From assembly GCF_030295425.1 (NCBI RefSeq), contig NZ_AP027081.1:62001-126000 (forward strand): a DNA stretch of 64,000 bases, read 5' to 3'. Below the pieces are notes generated by a model. It had not been told where the DNA came from, did no database searches, and worked only from the letters and a program-made list of their open reading frames with translations. Below are positions 40,896 to 49,551 of the stretch, one piece after another. A program made the translations under genes and the position numbers. This stretch comes from Mesoterricola sediminis (GTDB lineage Bacteria > Acidobacteriota > Holophagae > Holophagales > Holophagaceae). Within the stretch, counting starts at the first letter, position 1. Every line of letters starts with the position of its first letter.

Positions 40896-43031
40896 ATGAG
40901 CGATTTCTCCCTGGACGATCCCAGCTTCTACGAAGACTTCCTCGTGGAGGCAGGGGAGCATTTCGAGCTCATCGAGCAGAACTTCCTCACCCTCGAGGAG
41001 GCCCCCGGCGACCTGGAGATCCTGAACGCCATCTTCCGGAGCGTGCACACCATCAAGGGCGCCTCGGGCTTCCTGGGCCTGGCCAAGGTCCAGTCCCTGG
41101 CCCACGTCGGCGAGAACGTGCTGGACGACCTGCGCAAGGGGCGCATGTCCGTGAGCCCCGAGGTCATGGAGGTGCTCTTCGAGACGGTGGACACCCTCAA
41201 GGTCCTCGTCAGCGACGTGGCGGTCACCCTCCGCAAGCAGGGCGCCCCCGCCGATCCGGACACCACGGCCCTCATCGCGCGCCTCGAGGCCCTCAAGGGC
41301 GGCGGCAAGGCCCCCGCGGCCGCGGCGGCAGCCCCCGCTCCGGTGGCCCCGGCCCCCAAGGCGGCGGCCCTGGCGATTCCCGAGCCCCTCCGGGACATGG
41401 ACCGCGAGGCCGTCGAGGCCGCGGAGGAGGCCCTCGGCCAGGGCGTGCCCGTCATGGCCCTCCGGGTCCATCTGCTGCCCGAGCTCCTGGGCACGCCGTT
41501 CAACCCCCTGTCCATGATCTCCATGGTCGACCTGGTCGGCCGTTTGGTGCATTCGTCCAAGCTGATGAAGCCCATGGACCTGGATCTCTTCGATCCCGCG
41601 GACCTGCCCTTCGACCTCCTCCTCCTGCTCAGCCCCTCCGAGGCCCCGGACGCCGTGCGCCGCCTCTTCGACAGCGTGAAGAACGTGCGCATCGAGTACT
41701 TCGACCTCACCCTGGGCAGCCCCGCGGCCCCCGCCGCGGCCGCGCCGGAAGAGCCTGTCGCCGAGGCCGCGGCCGGTCCCGCCGCGGACACCGCGACCCG
41801 CCGCGCCCAGGACAAGACGGGCTCCGACACCATCCGCGTCAGCCAGGCCAAGCTGGACGGCTTCATGAACACGGTGGCCGAGCTGATCATCAGCAAGACC
41901 ATGATCAGCCACATCGTCGAGCGCTTCGAGGCCGAGGCGCTCACGGGCAACGCCGATGGCCTCGTGAAGGAGCTGCGCCGGGCCTCCGTCTACCTGGACC
42001 AGGTGTCCAAGGAGATCCAGGCCTCCGTCCTGGGCATCCGCATGGTGCCCGTGAAGACCATCTTCACCAAGTTCCCCCGCATGCTGCGCGACCTGGCCAA
42101 GGCGAGCGGCAAGAAGATCGACTTGCAGATGGTGGGCGAGGACACCGAGATCGACAAGAGCCTCATCGAGGAGCTGAGCGATCCCCTCATCCACCTCATC
42201 CGCAACAGCGCCGACCACGGCATCGAGATGCCCGACGTGCGCGTCGCGGGCGGCAAGTCCGAGACCGGCACGGTCGTCCTGAGGGCCCGCCACGAGGGCG
42301 ACTCGGTCCTCGTGGAGATCGAGGACGACGGCAAGGGGATCAATCCCCAGGTCATCCGCTCCAAGGCCGTCGAGAAGGGCATCCTCACCGCCGAGAAGGC
42401 CGAGTCCATCACCGACGACGAGGCCATCAACCTCATCTTCCTGCCCGGCTTCTCCACCGCCAAGCAGGTCACCGACATCAGCGGCCGCGGCGTGGGCATG
42501 GACGTGGTCAAGTCCAACGTCCGCCGCCTCAACGGGAGCGTCTCGGTGACGAGCTCCGTCGGCCGGGGGTCCATCTTCACCATCAAGCTGCCCCTGACGC
42601 TGGCCATCATCGACGCCCTGCTCATGCGCGCCGGCGGCCAGGTCTTCGCCCTGCCCGGGACCGCCGTGGAGGAGACCCTCCTCGTGCCCCGGGAGAGCCT
42701 CAGCCACCTCACCCGCCGGAAGGCCATCAACCTCCGGGGCGAGGTCCTGGGCGTCACCCGGCTGCGGGACCTCCTGCACTTCCGGGACATCGAGGCCGAG
42801 GCCTACGAGGGCGACGAGCTGCCGGTGGTCGTCGTCTCCACGGGCGGGCGCCGCATGGGCGTCATCGTGGACGCCTTCCTGCGCCGGCAGGAAATGGTGA
42901 TCAAGCCCCTGGCGCCCTACCTCGCCAGCCTGCCGGGCATCTCCGGCGCCAGCATCATGGGCGACGGCGGCGTGGTCCTCATCCTGGATCCGGCTGAACT
43001 CCTCATGCTCGCCGTGCAGGAGGGCCTGTGA
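40896..43031 (+). CDS. cheA: Chemotaxis histidine kinase CheA
   Basis: The 711-residue protein has the CheA domain order. HPt (P1, about 8-115) carries the phosphorylated His51 in VHTIKGASGF. A P2-like CheY-binding region (about 165-270) is bounded by Ala/Pro linkers. The P3 dimerisation helices follow (about 310-375), then the ATP-binding P4 (HLIRNSADHGIEMP, DDGKGINP, GRGVGMDVV) and the CheW-like P5 (about 565-705). All ATP-binding motifs are intact. It overlaps the CheW-CheZ gene as GTGA. Confidence 0.95.
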   Translation: MSDFSLDDPSFYEDFLVEAGEHFELIEQNFLTLEEAPGDLEILNAIFRSVHTIKGASGFLGLAKVQSLAHVGENVLDDLRKGRMSVSPEVMEVLFETVDTLKVLVSDVAVTLRKQGAPADPDTTALIARLEALKGGGKAPAAAAAAPAPVAPAPKAAALAIPEPLRDMDREAVEAAEEALGQGVPVMALRVHLLPELLGTPFNPLSMISMVDLVGRLVHSSKLMKPMDLDLFDPADLPFDLLLLLSPSEAPDAVRRLFDSVKNVRIEYFDLTLGSPAAPAAAAPEEPVAEAAAGPAADTATRRAQDKTGSDTIRVSQAKLDGFMNTVAELIISKTMISHIVERFEAEALTGNADGLVKELRRASVYLDQVSKEIQASVLGIRMVPVKTIFTKFPRMLRDLAKASGKKIDLQMVGEDTEIDKSLIEELSDPLIHLIRNSADHGIEMPDVRVAGGKSETGTVVLRARHEGDSVLVEIEDDGKGINPQVIRSKAVEKGILTAEKAESITDDEAINLIFLPGFSTAKQVTDISGRGVGMDVVKSNVRRLNGSVSVTSSVGRGSIFTIKLPLTLAIIDALLMRAGGQVFALPGTAVEETLLVPRESLSHLTRRKAINLRGEVLGVTRLRDLLHFRDIEAEAYEGDELPVVVVSTGGRRMGVIVDAFLRRQEMVIKPLAPYLASLPGISGASIMGDGGVVLILDPAELLMLAVQEGL

Positions 43032-43963
43032 GCCTGATTCCGGCCACGGGGGCCCCCGGGGGGGCCGCCAGCGACGCCGGCGCCGACCGGCAGTACCTGA
43101 GCTTCAGGTTGGCCGGCCACGTGTACGGCGTGCCCCTGGCCCAGGTCGCCGAGATCACCCCCAACCGCGAACTGAACGTCATCCCCCACATGCCCCGGGG
43201 CGTGGAAGGCCTCCTGGACCTCCGCGGCCAGGTCATCCCCGTCATCAACCTCCGGGTCCGCCTGGGCCTGGAACGCCAGGACGCCGACCAGAGCCGGAAC
43301 ATCGTCGTCCTGGACATGGGCGCGGCCAGCAACGTGGGCCTCCTCGTGGACAACGTGGAATCCGTCGTCCAGACCGCCGTCGAGGAGCTCGTCGCCGCCA
43401 GCCCCCTCCTCGCGGGCCCCGAAGGGGCCTACGTGCAGGGCTTCGTGCTCACGGACAAGGGCATCATCGGCCTCCTCGACCCCCGCCAGATCACCACCAT
43501 CCACGGCGCCCGCGCCCACGGGCTGAGCTTCCACGCGGGCCACGACGTGGAACAGGCCCTGGACGACAGCCTCCAGCAGCTGATCGCGTCCGCCCCGCCC
43601 CGCACGGAGCACGAGGCGGCCCGGATCATCCCCCAGATGGAGCAGGCCATCGCCCACACCGAACGGGAGATGGAGAAGGTCCTGGAGCGGGTGGAGGGCA
43701 TGCTGACCGGCACCGACCGCGCCTTCCAGGCCCTGGTCCGCCTCAAGCAGGAGGCCGGCCTCGGGCACATGAAGGGGCTGGAGAAGGACCTGGCCGAGCT
43801 GGAGGGCCTGGGCTCCCGGCTCCAGGACGAGGTGTTCGGCCTGATCCAGCGGCTGCAGTACCAGGACATCGCCCGGCAGAAGCTGGAGCGGGTGCTGAAC
43901 CACATCCGCGGCCTCCAGGTGGTGGTTGGCTCCAAGTTCAGGGACGCCGGCAAGCTGGCCTGA
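43028..43963 (+). CDS. CheW-CheZ fusion protein
   Basis: Residues about 20-165 are a CheW domain (YLSFRLAGHVYGVPL and LDLRGQVIPVINL). After a helical linker, residues about 195-305 form a long helical hairpin with a CheZ-type active site: Asp280 and Gln284 in LQYQDIARQKLERV, the same QD-x3-Q pattern as the CheZ gene in this operon. The fusion would place a CheY-P phosphatase directly at the receptor-kinase array. It starts with GTG overlapping the cheA stop. CheW-CheZ fusions are not a standard member of chemotaxis operons as I know them. Confidence 0.85.
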   Translation: MSLIPATGAPGGAASDAGADRQYLSFRLAGHVYGVPLAQVAEITPNRELNVIPHMPRGVEGLLDLRGQVIPVINLRVRLGLERQDADQSRNIVVLDMGAASNVGLLVDNVESVVQTAVEELVAASPLLAGPEGAYVQGFVLTDKGIIGLLDPRQITTIHGARAHGLSFHAGHDVEQALDDSLQQLIASAPPRTEHEAARIIPQMEQAIAHTEREMEKVLERVEGMLTGTDRAFQALVRLKQEAGLGHMKGLEKDLAELEGLGSRLQDEVFGLIQRLQYQDIARQKLERVLNHIRGLQVVVGSKFRDAGKLA

Positions 43964-44008
43964 AGCGGCGATCCTTGCGATGATGGAAGGGTATCGCCGG
44001 AGCATGCC

Positions 44009-45307
44009 GTGGAAAGCCCCCTTGTCGAGATCCGCCACCTGAAGCAGCACGTGGGCCAGACCGTGGCCGTCCGGGGCTGGGTGCGTAACGCCCGGACGAG
44101 CAAGACCCGCTTCATCGACCTGCGCGACGGCTCCGGCTTCGTCCAGTGCGTGGTGGGCGCCGCCGAGGCCGAGCCCGAGGCCTACGAATTGGCCGGCAAG
44201 CTGACCCAGGAGGCCGCCGTCCGCGTCGTCGGCGTCGTCCAGCAGCATCCGCGCACCGGGGCGCCCGAGCTCCTCGTGAAGGGCCTCGAGCTGATCGGCG
44301 GCAGCGCCGACTACCCCATCACCCCCAAGGAGCACGGCACCGCCTTCCTCATGGAGAACCGGCACCTGTGGCTGCGCAGCAAGCGGCAGTGGGCCATCCT
44401 CCGCGTGCGCCACACCATCGCCAAGGCCATCCGGGACTTCTTCGACGGGGACGGCTTCACCCTCCTGGACGCCCCCATCCTCACCCCCAGCGCCTGCGAG
44501 GGCACCTCCACCCTCTTCGGCACGCCCTACTTCGACGAGGGCATGGCCTACCTGAGCCAGTCCGGCCAGCTCTACCAGGAGCCCGGCATCGCGGCCTTCG
44601 GGAAGGTCTACTGCTTCGGACCCACCTTCCGGGCCGAGAAGAGCAAGACCCGGCGCCACCTCACCGAGTTCTGGATGGTCGAGCCCGAGATGGCCTTCGC
44701 CCACCTCGAGGACGTGATGGTCCTGGGCGAGCGGCTCGTGAAGTTCATCGTCCAGCGCGTGCTGGAGGGCCGCCGCGAGGAGCTCGAGATCCTCGAGCGC
44801 GACCTGGCCCCCCTGGAGAGCGTCCTGAACGTCGAGTTCGGCCGCATGACCTACACCGAGGCCGTGGCCAGGCTCAAGGAGCTGGGCAGCGACATCAACT
44901 GGGGCGAGGACTTCGGCAACGACGACGAGACCATCCTCATGAACGCCTACGACCGGCCCCTCTGGGTGCACCGCTTCCCCAAGGCCTTCAAGGCCTTCTA
45001 CATGGAGCCGGACCCCGAGGATCCCAAGCTGGCCCTGGGCGCCGACCTCCTGGCCCCCGAGGGCTACGGCGAAGTCATCGGCGGCGGCGAGCGCGCCTCC
45101 AGCCTCCAGTACCTCCTGGACCAGATCGTCCACGAGGGCCTGGACCGGGCCGACTACGAGTGGTACCTGGACATCCGCAAGTACGGCAGCGTCCCCCACG
45201 CCGGGTTCGGCCTGGGCCTGGAGCGGGCCGTGGCCTGGATCTGCAAGCTGCCCCACGTGCGCGAGACGGCCCCCTACCCCCGCATGCTGGGCACCCTCCG
45301 GCCCTAG
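44009..45307 (+). CDS. asnS: Asparagine--tRNA ligase
   Basis: A 432-residue class IIb aminoacyl-tRNA synthetase. The N-terminal OB-fold anticodon-binding domain (about 1-105, [20 protein letters not shown]) is followed by the catalytic domain with motif 2 ([20 protein letters not shown]) and motif 3 ([13 protein letters not shown]). The segment distinguishes AsnRS from AspRS through its length and the [11 protein letters not shown] form. It begins with GTG. The gene ends 10 bp before the composite repeat. Confidence 0.95.
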   Translation: MESPLVEIRHLKQHVGQTVAVRGWVRNARTSKTRFIDLRDGSGFVQCVVGAAEAEPEAYELAGKLTQEAAVRVVGVVQQHPRTGAPELLVKGLELIGGSADYPITPKEHGTAFLMENRHLWLRSKRQWAILRVRHTIAKAIRDFFDGDGFTLLDAPILTPSACEGTSTLFGTPYFDEGMAYLSQSGQLYQEPGIAAFGKVYCFGPTFRAEKSKTRRHLTEFWMVEPEMAFAHLEDVMVLGERLVKFIVQRVLEGRREELEILERDLAPLESVLNVEFGRMTYTEAVARLKELGSDINWGEDFGNDDETILMNAYDRPLWVHRFPKAFKAFYMEPDPEDPKLALGADLLAPEGYGEVIGGGERASSLQYLLDQIVHEGLDRADYEWYLDIRKYGSVPHAGFGLGLERAVAWICKLPHVRETAPYPRMLGTLRP

Positions 45308-45317
45308 GGTGGGTTGA

Positions 45318-46304
45318 TCGAATCACCGGAACCACCTTGTTCCAAGCCTTCGTGCTGGCAAGGGTGAGTAAAAATCCCGTACACCGAGTGCGCCGAGACG
45401 CTGAGTCACGCGGAGTCGGCTTCGCGGTTCAGCACGCCGACCCATACCGCCCAGGCCCTGGCCCGCTGGCGCGGGCCGCGATGCTGCGCATCGCTCGGCT
45501 GGGGGCTCCGGGCCTTCCGCATGCACGCCTGTGGGTGCCCTGCGCCCCCAGCCTTGGGCGGGCCTGGGCTCAGCCCCGAGGCCTTGGTCACCCGCACGAT
45601 CTCGGCCTTGCGCTCCGCCGCGAGGGTGGCACCCGGCCTCCAGGAACCGGCCTCGCCACCGCCGGACGGTGATGTAACCCACCTGGAGCTGGTCGGCGGT
45701 GGGCCGAACCTCAAGCCCAGGCCCGTCCAAGGCTGGGCTCAGCCCCGAGGCCTTGGTCACCCGCACGATCTCGGCCTTGCGCTCCGCCGCGAGGGTGGCA
45801 CCCGGCCTCCAGGAACCGGCCCCGCCACCGCCGGACGGTGATGTAACCCACCTGGAGCTGGTCGGCGGTGGGCCGAACCTCAAGCCCAGGCCCGTCCAAG
45901 GCTGGGCTCAGCCCCGAGGCCTTGGTCATCCGCACGATCTCGGCCTTGCGCTCCGCCGCGAGGATGGCGCCCGGCCTCCAGGAGCCGGTCCCGCCACCGC
46001 CGGACGGTGTTGTAACCCACCTGGAGCTGGTCGGCGGTGGGCCGAACCTCAAGCCCAGGCCCGTCCAAGGCTGGGGGCGCAGGGCACCCACAGGCGTGCA
46101 TGCGGAAGGCCCGGAGCCCCCAGCCGAGCGATGCGCAGCATCGCGGCCCGCGCCAGCGGGCCAGGGCCTGGGCGGTATGGGTCGGCTTGCTGAACCGCGA
46201 AGCCGACTCCGCGTGACTCGGCGTCTCCGCGCACTCGGTGTACGGGTTTTTTACTTACCCTCGCCAGCGCGAAGGATCGGAACAAGGTGGTTCCGGTGAT
46301 TCGA
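45318..46304. repeat. Composite repeat: 240-bp inverted arms around three 169-bp tandem units
   Basis: The arms 45318-45557 and 46065-46304 are near-identical inverted copies (a few substitutions near the outer edge). Between them 45558-46064 is exactly three 169-bp direct repeats; the marker CAGCCCCGAG begins at 45571, 45740 and 45909. The arm carries a segment built of GCGGAG-like steps (about 45390-45425) that recalls the GxxExxY cassette arms. Several open frames cross the block, but the 169-bp period is not a multiple of three, so each copy is read in a different frame. On the minus strand the units read as a helix-turn-helix fragment like the N-terminus of IS630 transposases (VGYNTVRRWRDRLLEAG). 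No gene is called here. Confidence 0.85.
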
Positions 46305-46336
46305 CCTACCTGAAGGAGGAGGGCGGCCCAATAGGC

Positions 46337-46370
46337 GTCCGTGTTCCGGGCGTGCGTCCGGGACACGGAC
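46337..46370 (-). terminator. 13-bp stem-loop downstream of the S46 peptidase gene
   Basis: GTCCGTGTTCCGG (46337-46349) pairs with CCGGGACACGGAC (46358-46370) around an eight-base loop, with one mismatch, and can extend outward by a few pairs. It lies 29 bp past the peptidase stop (46399). There is no U-tract, so the role as a terminator is tentative; an mRNA-end stabiliser is also possible. Confidence 0.45.
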
Positions 46371-46398
46371 CTACCGGCACCCTTCGCGGGAGCGCCGC

Positions 46399-48492
46399 CT
46401 ACCTGGCGAGGAGCTCCTTCACGAGGTGGGGGGCGTCGTAGACCTTGCCCAGGGCCTCCAGGATGGAACGGACGTCCACGGACACGCTGCGGTTCACCCG
46501 CTCGTCATAGAAGTAGCTGCCCGGCAGGCCGTCGATGTTGCCATCGAAGAGGAGGCCCACCAGTTCGCCCTTGCGGTTCACCACGGGGCTGCCGGAGTTG
46601 CCGCCCACCGTGTCCACCGCGTGGGCGAAGTTGAAGGGGGTCTTCAGGTCCACCTGGCTCATCCGGTCCAGCCAGCGCTGGGGGAGCTTCCAGTCGGTGT
46701 TGGCCTTGCCGGCGTTGCCCCCCCAGCCCCAGTGGCGGTCGTAGAGGCCGGCGAAGGTCGTGAAGGGCTGGATCAGGGTGCCATTGGCGGGGTAGGCGGA
46801 AACCGTGCCGTAGCTCACCCGCAGGGTACCCGTGGCGTCCGGGGAGAGGGTCTTGCCGTAGACGGCGAAGCGGGCCTTGGCGATCCGGGCGGCGTGCTCA
46901 TCGATCACCGCCTTGAGGGCATCCTGCTTCAGGCGCAGGGCCAGGAGCATGGGCTCGAGCTTGCGGGCCAGGATGATCATGGGATCGGGGCTGGCGGCGA
47001 CCGCCTTCTGGCCGCCCTCCACCAGGGCCTTGCGGGTCGCTGGATTCCCCAGCTGGGTGGTCTCCACCAGCTCCTTGGCCAGCTCGGCGGGCTTGCGGCC
47101 GCCCAGCATGGCCTTCACGTAGGGATGCGAGGCGCCCAGGGCCTGGACCAGATCCTCCAGGCCGCAGGTGAAGAGATGGATCTCCAGGTCCTTGCCGGGG
47201 GTCATCCCCATCATGCCCGCGGCCGGGCCCGAGAGGCGGGCGCGCAGGGTCTTGAGGCTGTTCTCGCCCCGGTACTCGGTGAGCCGCTTGGCTTCGGGAA
47301 GGGCCAACTGATCGCCGAGGCGGACGATGGCCAGGGCCTGGCCCAGGGTGGTGGACCGGGCGGCGCCGAGGTGGGCGGCGGGCTTGCGCAGGGCCTCCTG
47401 GTCCTTGAGCGCCTTCTCGATGCGGGCCCAACTGCCGCCGGTGCTGGCCTGCAGCCGGGGGTCCTGGGCGACCGCGGCCCGCAGGGCCTGCTCGGCGGCC
47501 TCGATCCGCTTCATGGCGGCGGCGTCCTGGAGGCCCTTCAGGGCCCCCTCCCGGTTCTTGAGGCCGTTGGTCACGCCCAGGATCAGGGTCTGGACCTGGC
47601 GGGCCTGCTCGGGGCCGCGCTGTCCGAAGGCCTCCAGGAGCGCCACGGTGCGCCGGGCGTTCTTCAGGTAATCGGGGATTCCGGCCGTGCGGTCGTAGGT
47701 CATCTGGGCCAGGGTGTACTGGCGGTAGGTGCGGCCGGGGTGGCCCACCACGAAGGTGAGATCGCCGGCCTGGAGGCCCTCGGTGCTCCACGTCAGGTGG
47801 TGGGGCGGGTTGTAGGGCTTGCCGTCCTCGTACACCCGCACCAGGCTGAAGTCCAGGTCGTGGCGGGGGTAGGTGAAGTTGTCCCAGTCGCCGCCGAAGG
47901 CCGCGAGGGCGATCTCGGGGGCCGCCACCAGCCGCACGTCCTTGAACAGCTTGTAGCCGTACATCCAGGTCTCGCCGCCCTGGTAGAGGTTCACGGTCTC
48001 GAAGGTGAGTCCTTGCTTCTTCTCGAGCTGGGATTTGAGGGCGTCCAGGGCCTTGGCCCGGGCTTCGGCGGCCTGCTTTTCCGTCATGCCCGGCTTCACG
48101 GCCTGGGCCACCCGCTCCGTGACGTTCTCCATGGCCATGAGGGTCCGGTAGGTCAGGCCGGGCATCTTGATCTCCTGGCTCCGGTCCATGGCCACGAAGC
48201 CGTCCTTGATCATGTCCCGGTCCTTGCTGGAAAGGCGGGCGATGGAACCGCGGGTGCAGTGATGGTTGGTGAGGACGAGCCCCTCGGCGCTCACGAAGGA
48301 GCCAGAACAGCCGCCCAGGCTGAGGGAGGACAGGCGCACGTGGTCGATCCAGGCCTGGCCCGGTTCGAACTGGTACTTCTCCTTGAGCTGCTTCAGGGGC
48401 AGGTTGTCGAACGTCCACATGCCCTCCTCGGCGCGGCCGGGCAGGGCCAGCGCGAGGGCCAGCAGGGACAGGAGGGGGGTGCGCAGGCGCAT
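46399..48492 (-). CDS. S46 family dipeptidyl-peptidase (DPP7/DPP11-like)
   Basis: This periplasmic serine exopeptidase releases dipeptides from peptide N-termini. The 697-residue protein has a signal peptide (about 1-21). The chymotrypsin-fold catalytic residues are visible: His77/78 in LTNHHCT, Asp in HDLDFSLVRVY near 210, and Ser in GGNSGSPV near 650. The helical domain characteristic of S46 fills about 270-560. The residue that separates DPP7 from DPP11 specificity lies near FDGNIDG, but I cannot assign it safely. It suits growth on peptides. Confidence 0.92.
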   Translation of the reverse strand: MRLRTPLLSLLALALALPGRAEEGMWTFDNLPLKQLKEKYQFEPGQAWIDHVRLSSLSLGGCSGSFVSAEGLVLTNHHCTRGSIARLSSKDRDMIKDGFVAMDRSQEIKMPGLTYRTLMAMENVTERVAQAVKPGMTEKQAAEARAKALDALKSQLEKKQGLTFETVNLYQGGETWMYGYKLFKDVRLVAAPEIALAAFGGDWDNFTYPRHDLDFSLVRVYEDGKPYNPPHHLTWSTEGLQAGDLTFVVGHPGRTYRQYTLAQMTYDRTAGIPDYLKNARRTVALLEAFGQRGPEQARQVQTLILGVTNGLKNREGALKGLQDAAAMKRIEAAEQALRAAVAQDPRLQASTGGSWARIEKALKDQEALRKPAAHLGAARSTTLGQALAIVRLGDQLALPEAKRLTEYRGENSLKTLRARLSGPAAGMMGMTPGKDLEIHLFTCGLEDLVQALGASHPYVKAMLGGRKPAELAKELVETTQLGNPATRKALVEGGQKAVAASPDPMIILARKLEPMLLALRLKQDALKAVIDEHAARIAKARFAVYGKTLSPDATGTLRVSYGTVSAYPANGTLIQPFTTFAGLYDRHWGWGGNAGKANTDWKLPQRWLDRMSQVDLKTPFNFAHAVDTVGGNSGSPVVNRKGELVGLLFDGNIDGLPGSYFYDERVNRSVSVDVRSILEALGKVYDAPHLVKELLAR

Positions 48493-48647
48493 GGGTTCTC
48501 CGCAGGGAATACCTCGTATTGTGTTAGCAATTCCCTGGATTGGCCACCGCTTCGGTGGGGGGCCGGGTCCAGGGCGGCGGTCCCATGAAAGGCTCCGTGG
48601 CGCCGGGAGGGGGAGGGCGCCACCCTGGCCTGGAGCACCGGAGGCCC

Positions 48648-49157
48648 ATGGACTACCTCTTCTACCTGCGCGAGGGCCCCGGGGCGGCCCCGGGCCCGGA
48701 AACGGGCCTGGAGGTGGAGGTCTGGCGCCCCACCCTGCTCCGGCCCCTCCGGGCCGGACTGCCCCTGCTGCCCTTCGCCGCCTGGAGCGCCTTCCATTTC
48801 GCCCGGGTCTTCGCCACCCGGGACTACCGGGTCCTCCTCCTGGCCGGGCCCGAGGGGCCCGTGCACCGCACCTGTCTCCTCCCCGCCCATTTCCGCTTCC
48901 CCTTCATGGTTCCCGGGGACCTCCAGGCCGCCGCCCTGTGGACCCGGGGGGACCTGCGGGGTCGGGGCATCGCCCTGGCCGGGCTGAGGGCGGCCCTGGC
49001 CACCGTGGGGGAGCATCGGGTCTGGTACATGGTCCGGGAGGACAACCTGCCGTCCATCAGGCTGGCGGAAAAGGCCGGGTTCGCCTTCCACGCCCGGGGC
49101 GGCCGGAGGCGGGGCGCCCTGGCGGGGCTTCTGGATCGCTTCGAGCTCCAGGCCTGA
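48648..49157 (+). CDS. GNAT-family N-acetyltransferase
   Basis: The 169-residue protein has the GNAT features in its C-terminal half: a GDLRGRGIALAGLRAAL-type acetyl-CoA segment (R/Q-x-x-G-x-G/A) and an REDNLPSIRLAEKAGF helix-strand typical of the family end. The N-terminal half is unusual and hydrophobic-aromatic. Substrate unknown. GGAGG before the ATG at 48648 supports this start over upstream frames. It is divergent from the S46 gene. Confidence 0.75.
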   Translation: MDYLFYLREGPGAAPGPETGLEVEVWRPTLLRPLRAGLPLLPFAAWSAFHFARVFATRDYRVLLLAGPEGPVHRTCLLPAHFRFPFMVPGDLQAAALWTRGDLRGRGIALAGLRAALATVGEHRVWYMVREDNLPSIRLAEKAGFAFHARGGRRRGALAGLLDRFELQA

Positions 49158-49178
49158 GGGGGCCTCCCGGGGGCCGTC

Positions 49179-49448
49179 TCAGAGCTGCATCACCACGCCG
49201 GGGAGGCCCTGGAGGGCGGCCCGGAGGGGGGCCTCGGCGTCGGCGTGGGGCAGGGTGACCCAGAAGGTGTAGCTGGTGTAGGCGCCTTTGGCGGCGGTGC
49301 CGTGGGCGCGGTCGGCCTCGGGCTGGGGGCCCAGGTGGGTCTGGATGAGGGCGGCCATGGCCGCCGGATCCATGTCGGCGCCGCGGCCGATGATCTTGAA
49401 GGGAACCCGCTGGGGGAAGGTCTGCTCGGGGCGGGGGCAGGTCGTCAT
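49179..49448 (-). CDS. DUF493 family protein (YbeD-like)
   Basis: The 89-residue protein fits the DUF493/YbeD family, a small ferredoxin-like alpha/beta fold with an N-terminal FPQRVPFKIIGRG strand and a YTSYTFWVTLP strand in the middle. YbeD has an unestablished, possibly regulatory role. It is convergent with the GNAT gene and divergent from the P460-like gene. Confidence 0.8.
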   Translation of the reverse strand: MTTCPRPEQTFPQRVPFKIIGRGADMDPAAMAALIQTHLGPQPEADRAHGTAAKGAYTSYTFWVTLPHADAEAPLRAALQGLPGVVMQL

Positions 49449-49551
49449 GCCGTCATTATGTCATGGCTTGGAATTTGCAATTTCACGGGCCAGATGGTCG
49501 GAAAACAAGGCAGAATGGTTGGAAATCCTCCCTGCCTCCCCGGGAAAAGCC

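Noticed and set aside
38751-42779. 1342-codon minus-strand frame opposite the chemotaxis operon
   Set aside because: It is antisense to CheZ, CheW and CheA, and its composition is that of a shadow frame.
45323-46299. Several overlapping open frames inside the composite repeat
   Set aside because: The 169-bp period shifts the frame in each copy, no ribosome sites fit, and the frames are interchangeable on both strands. They are treated as repeat DNA, not genes.
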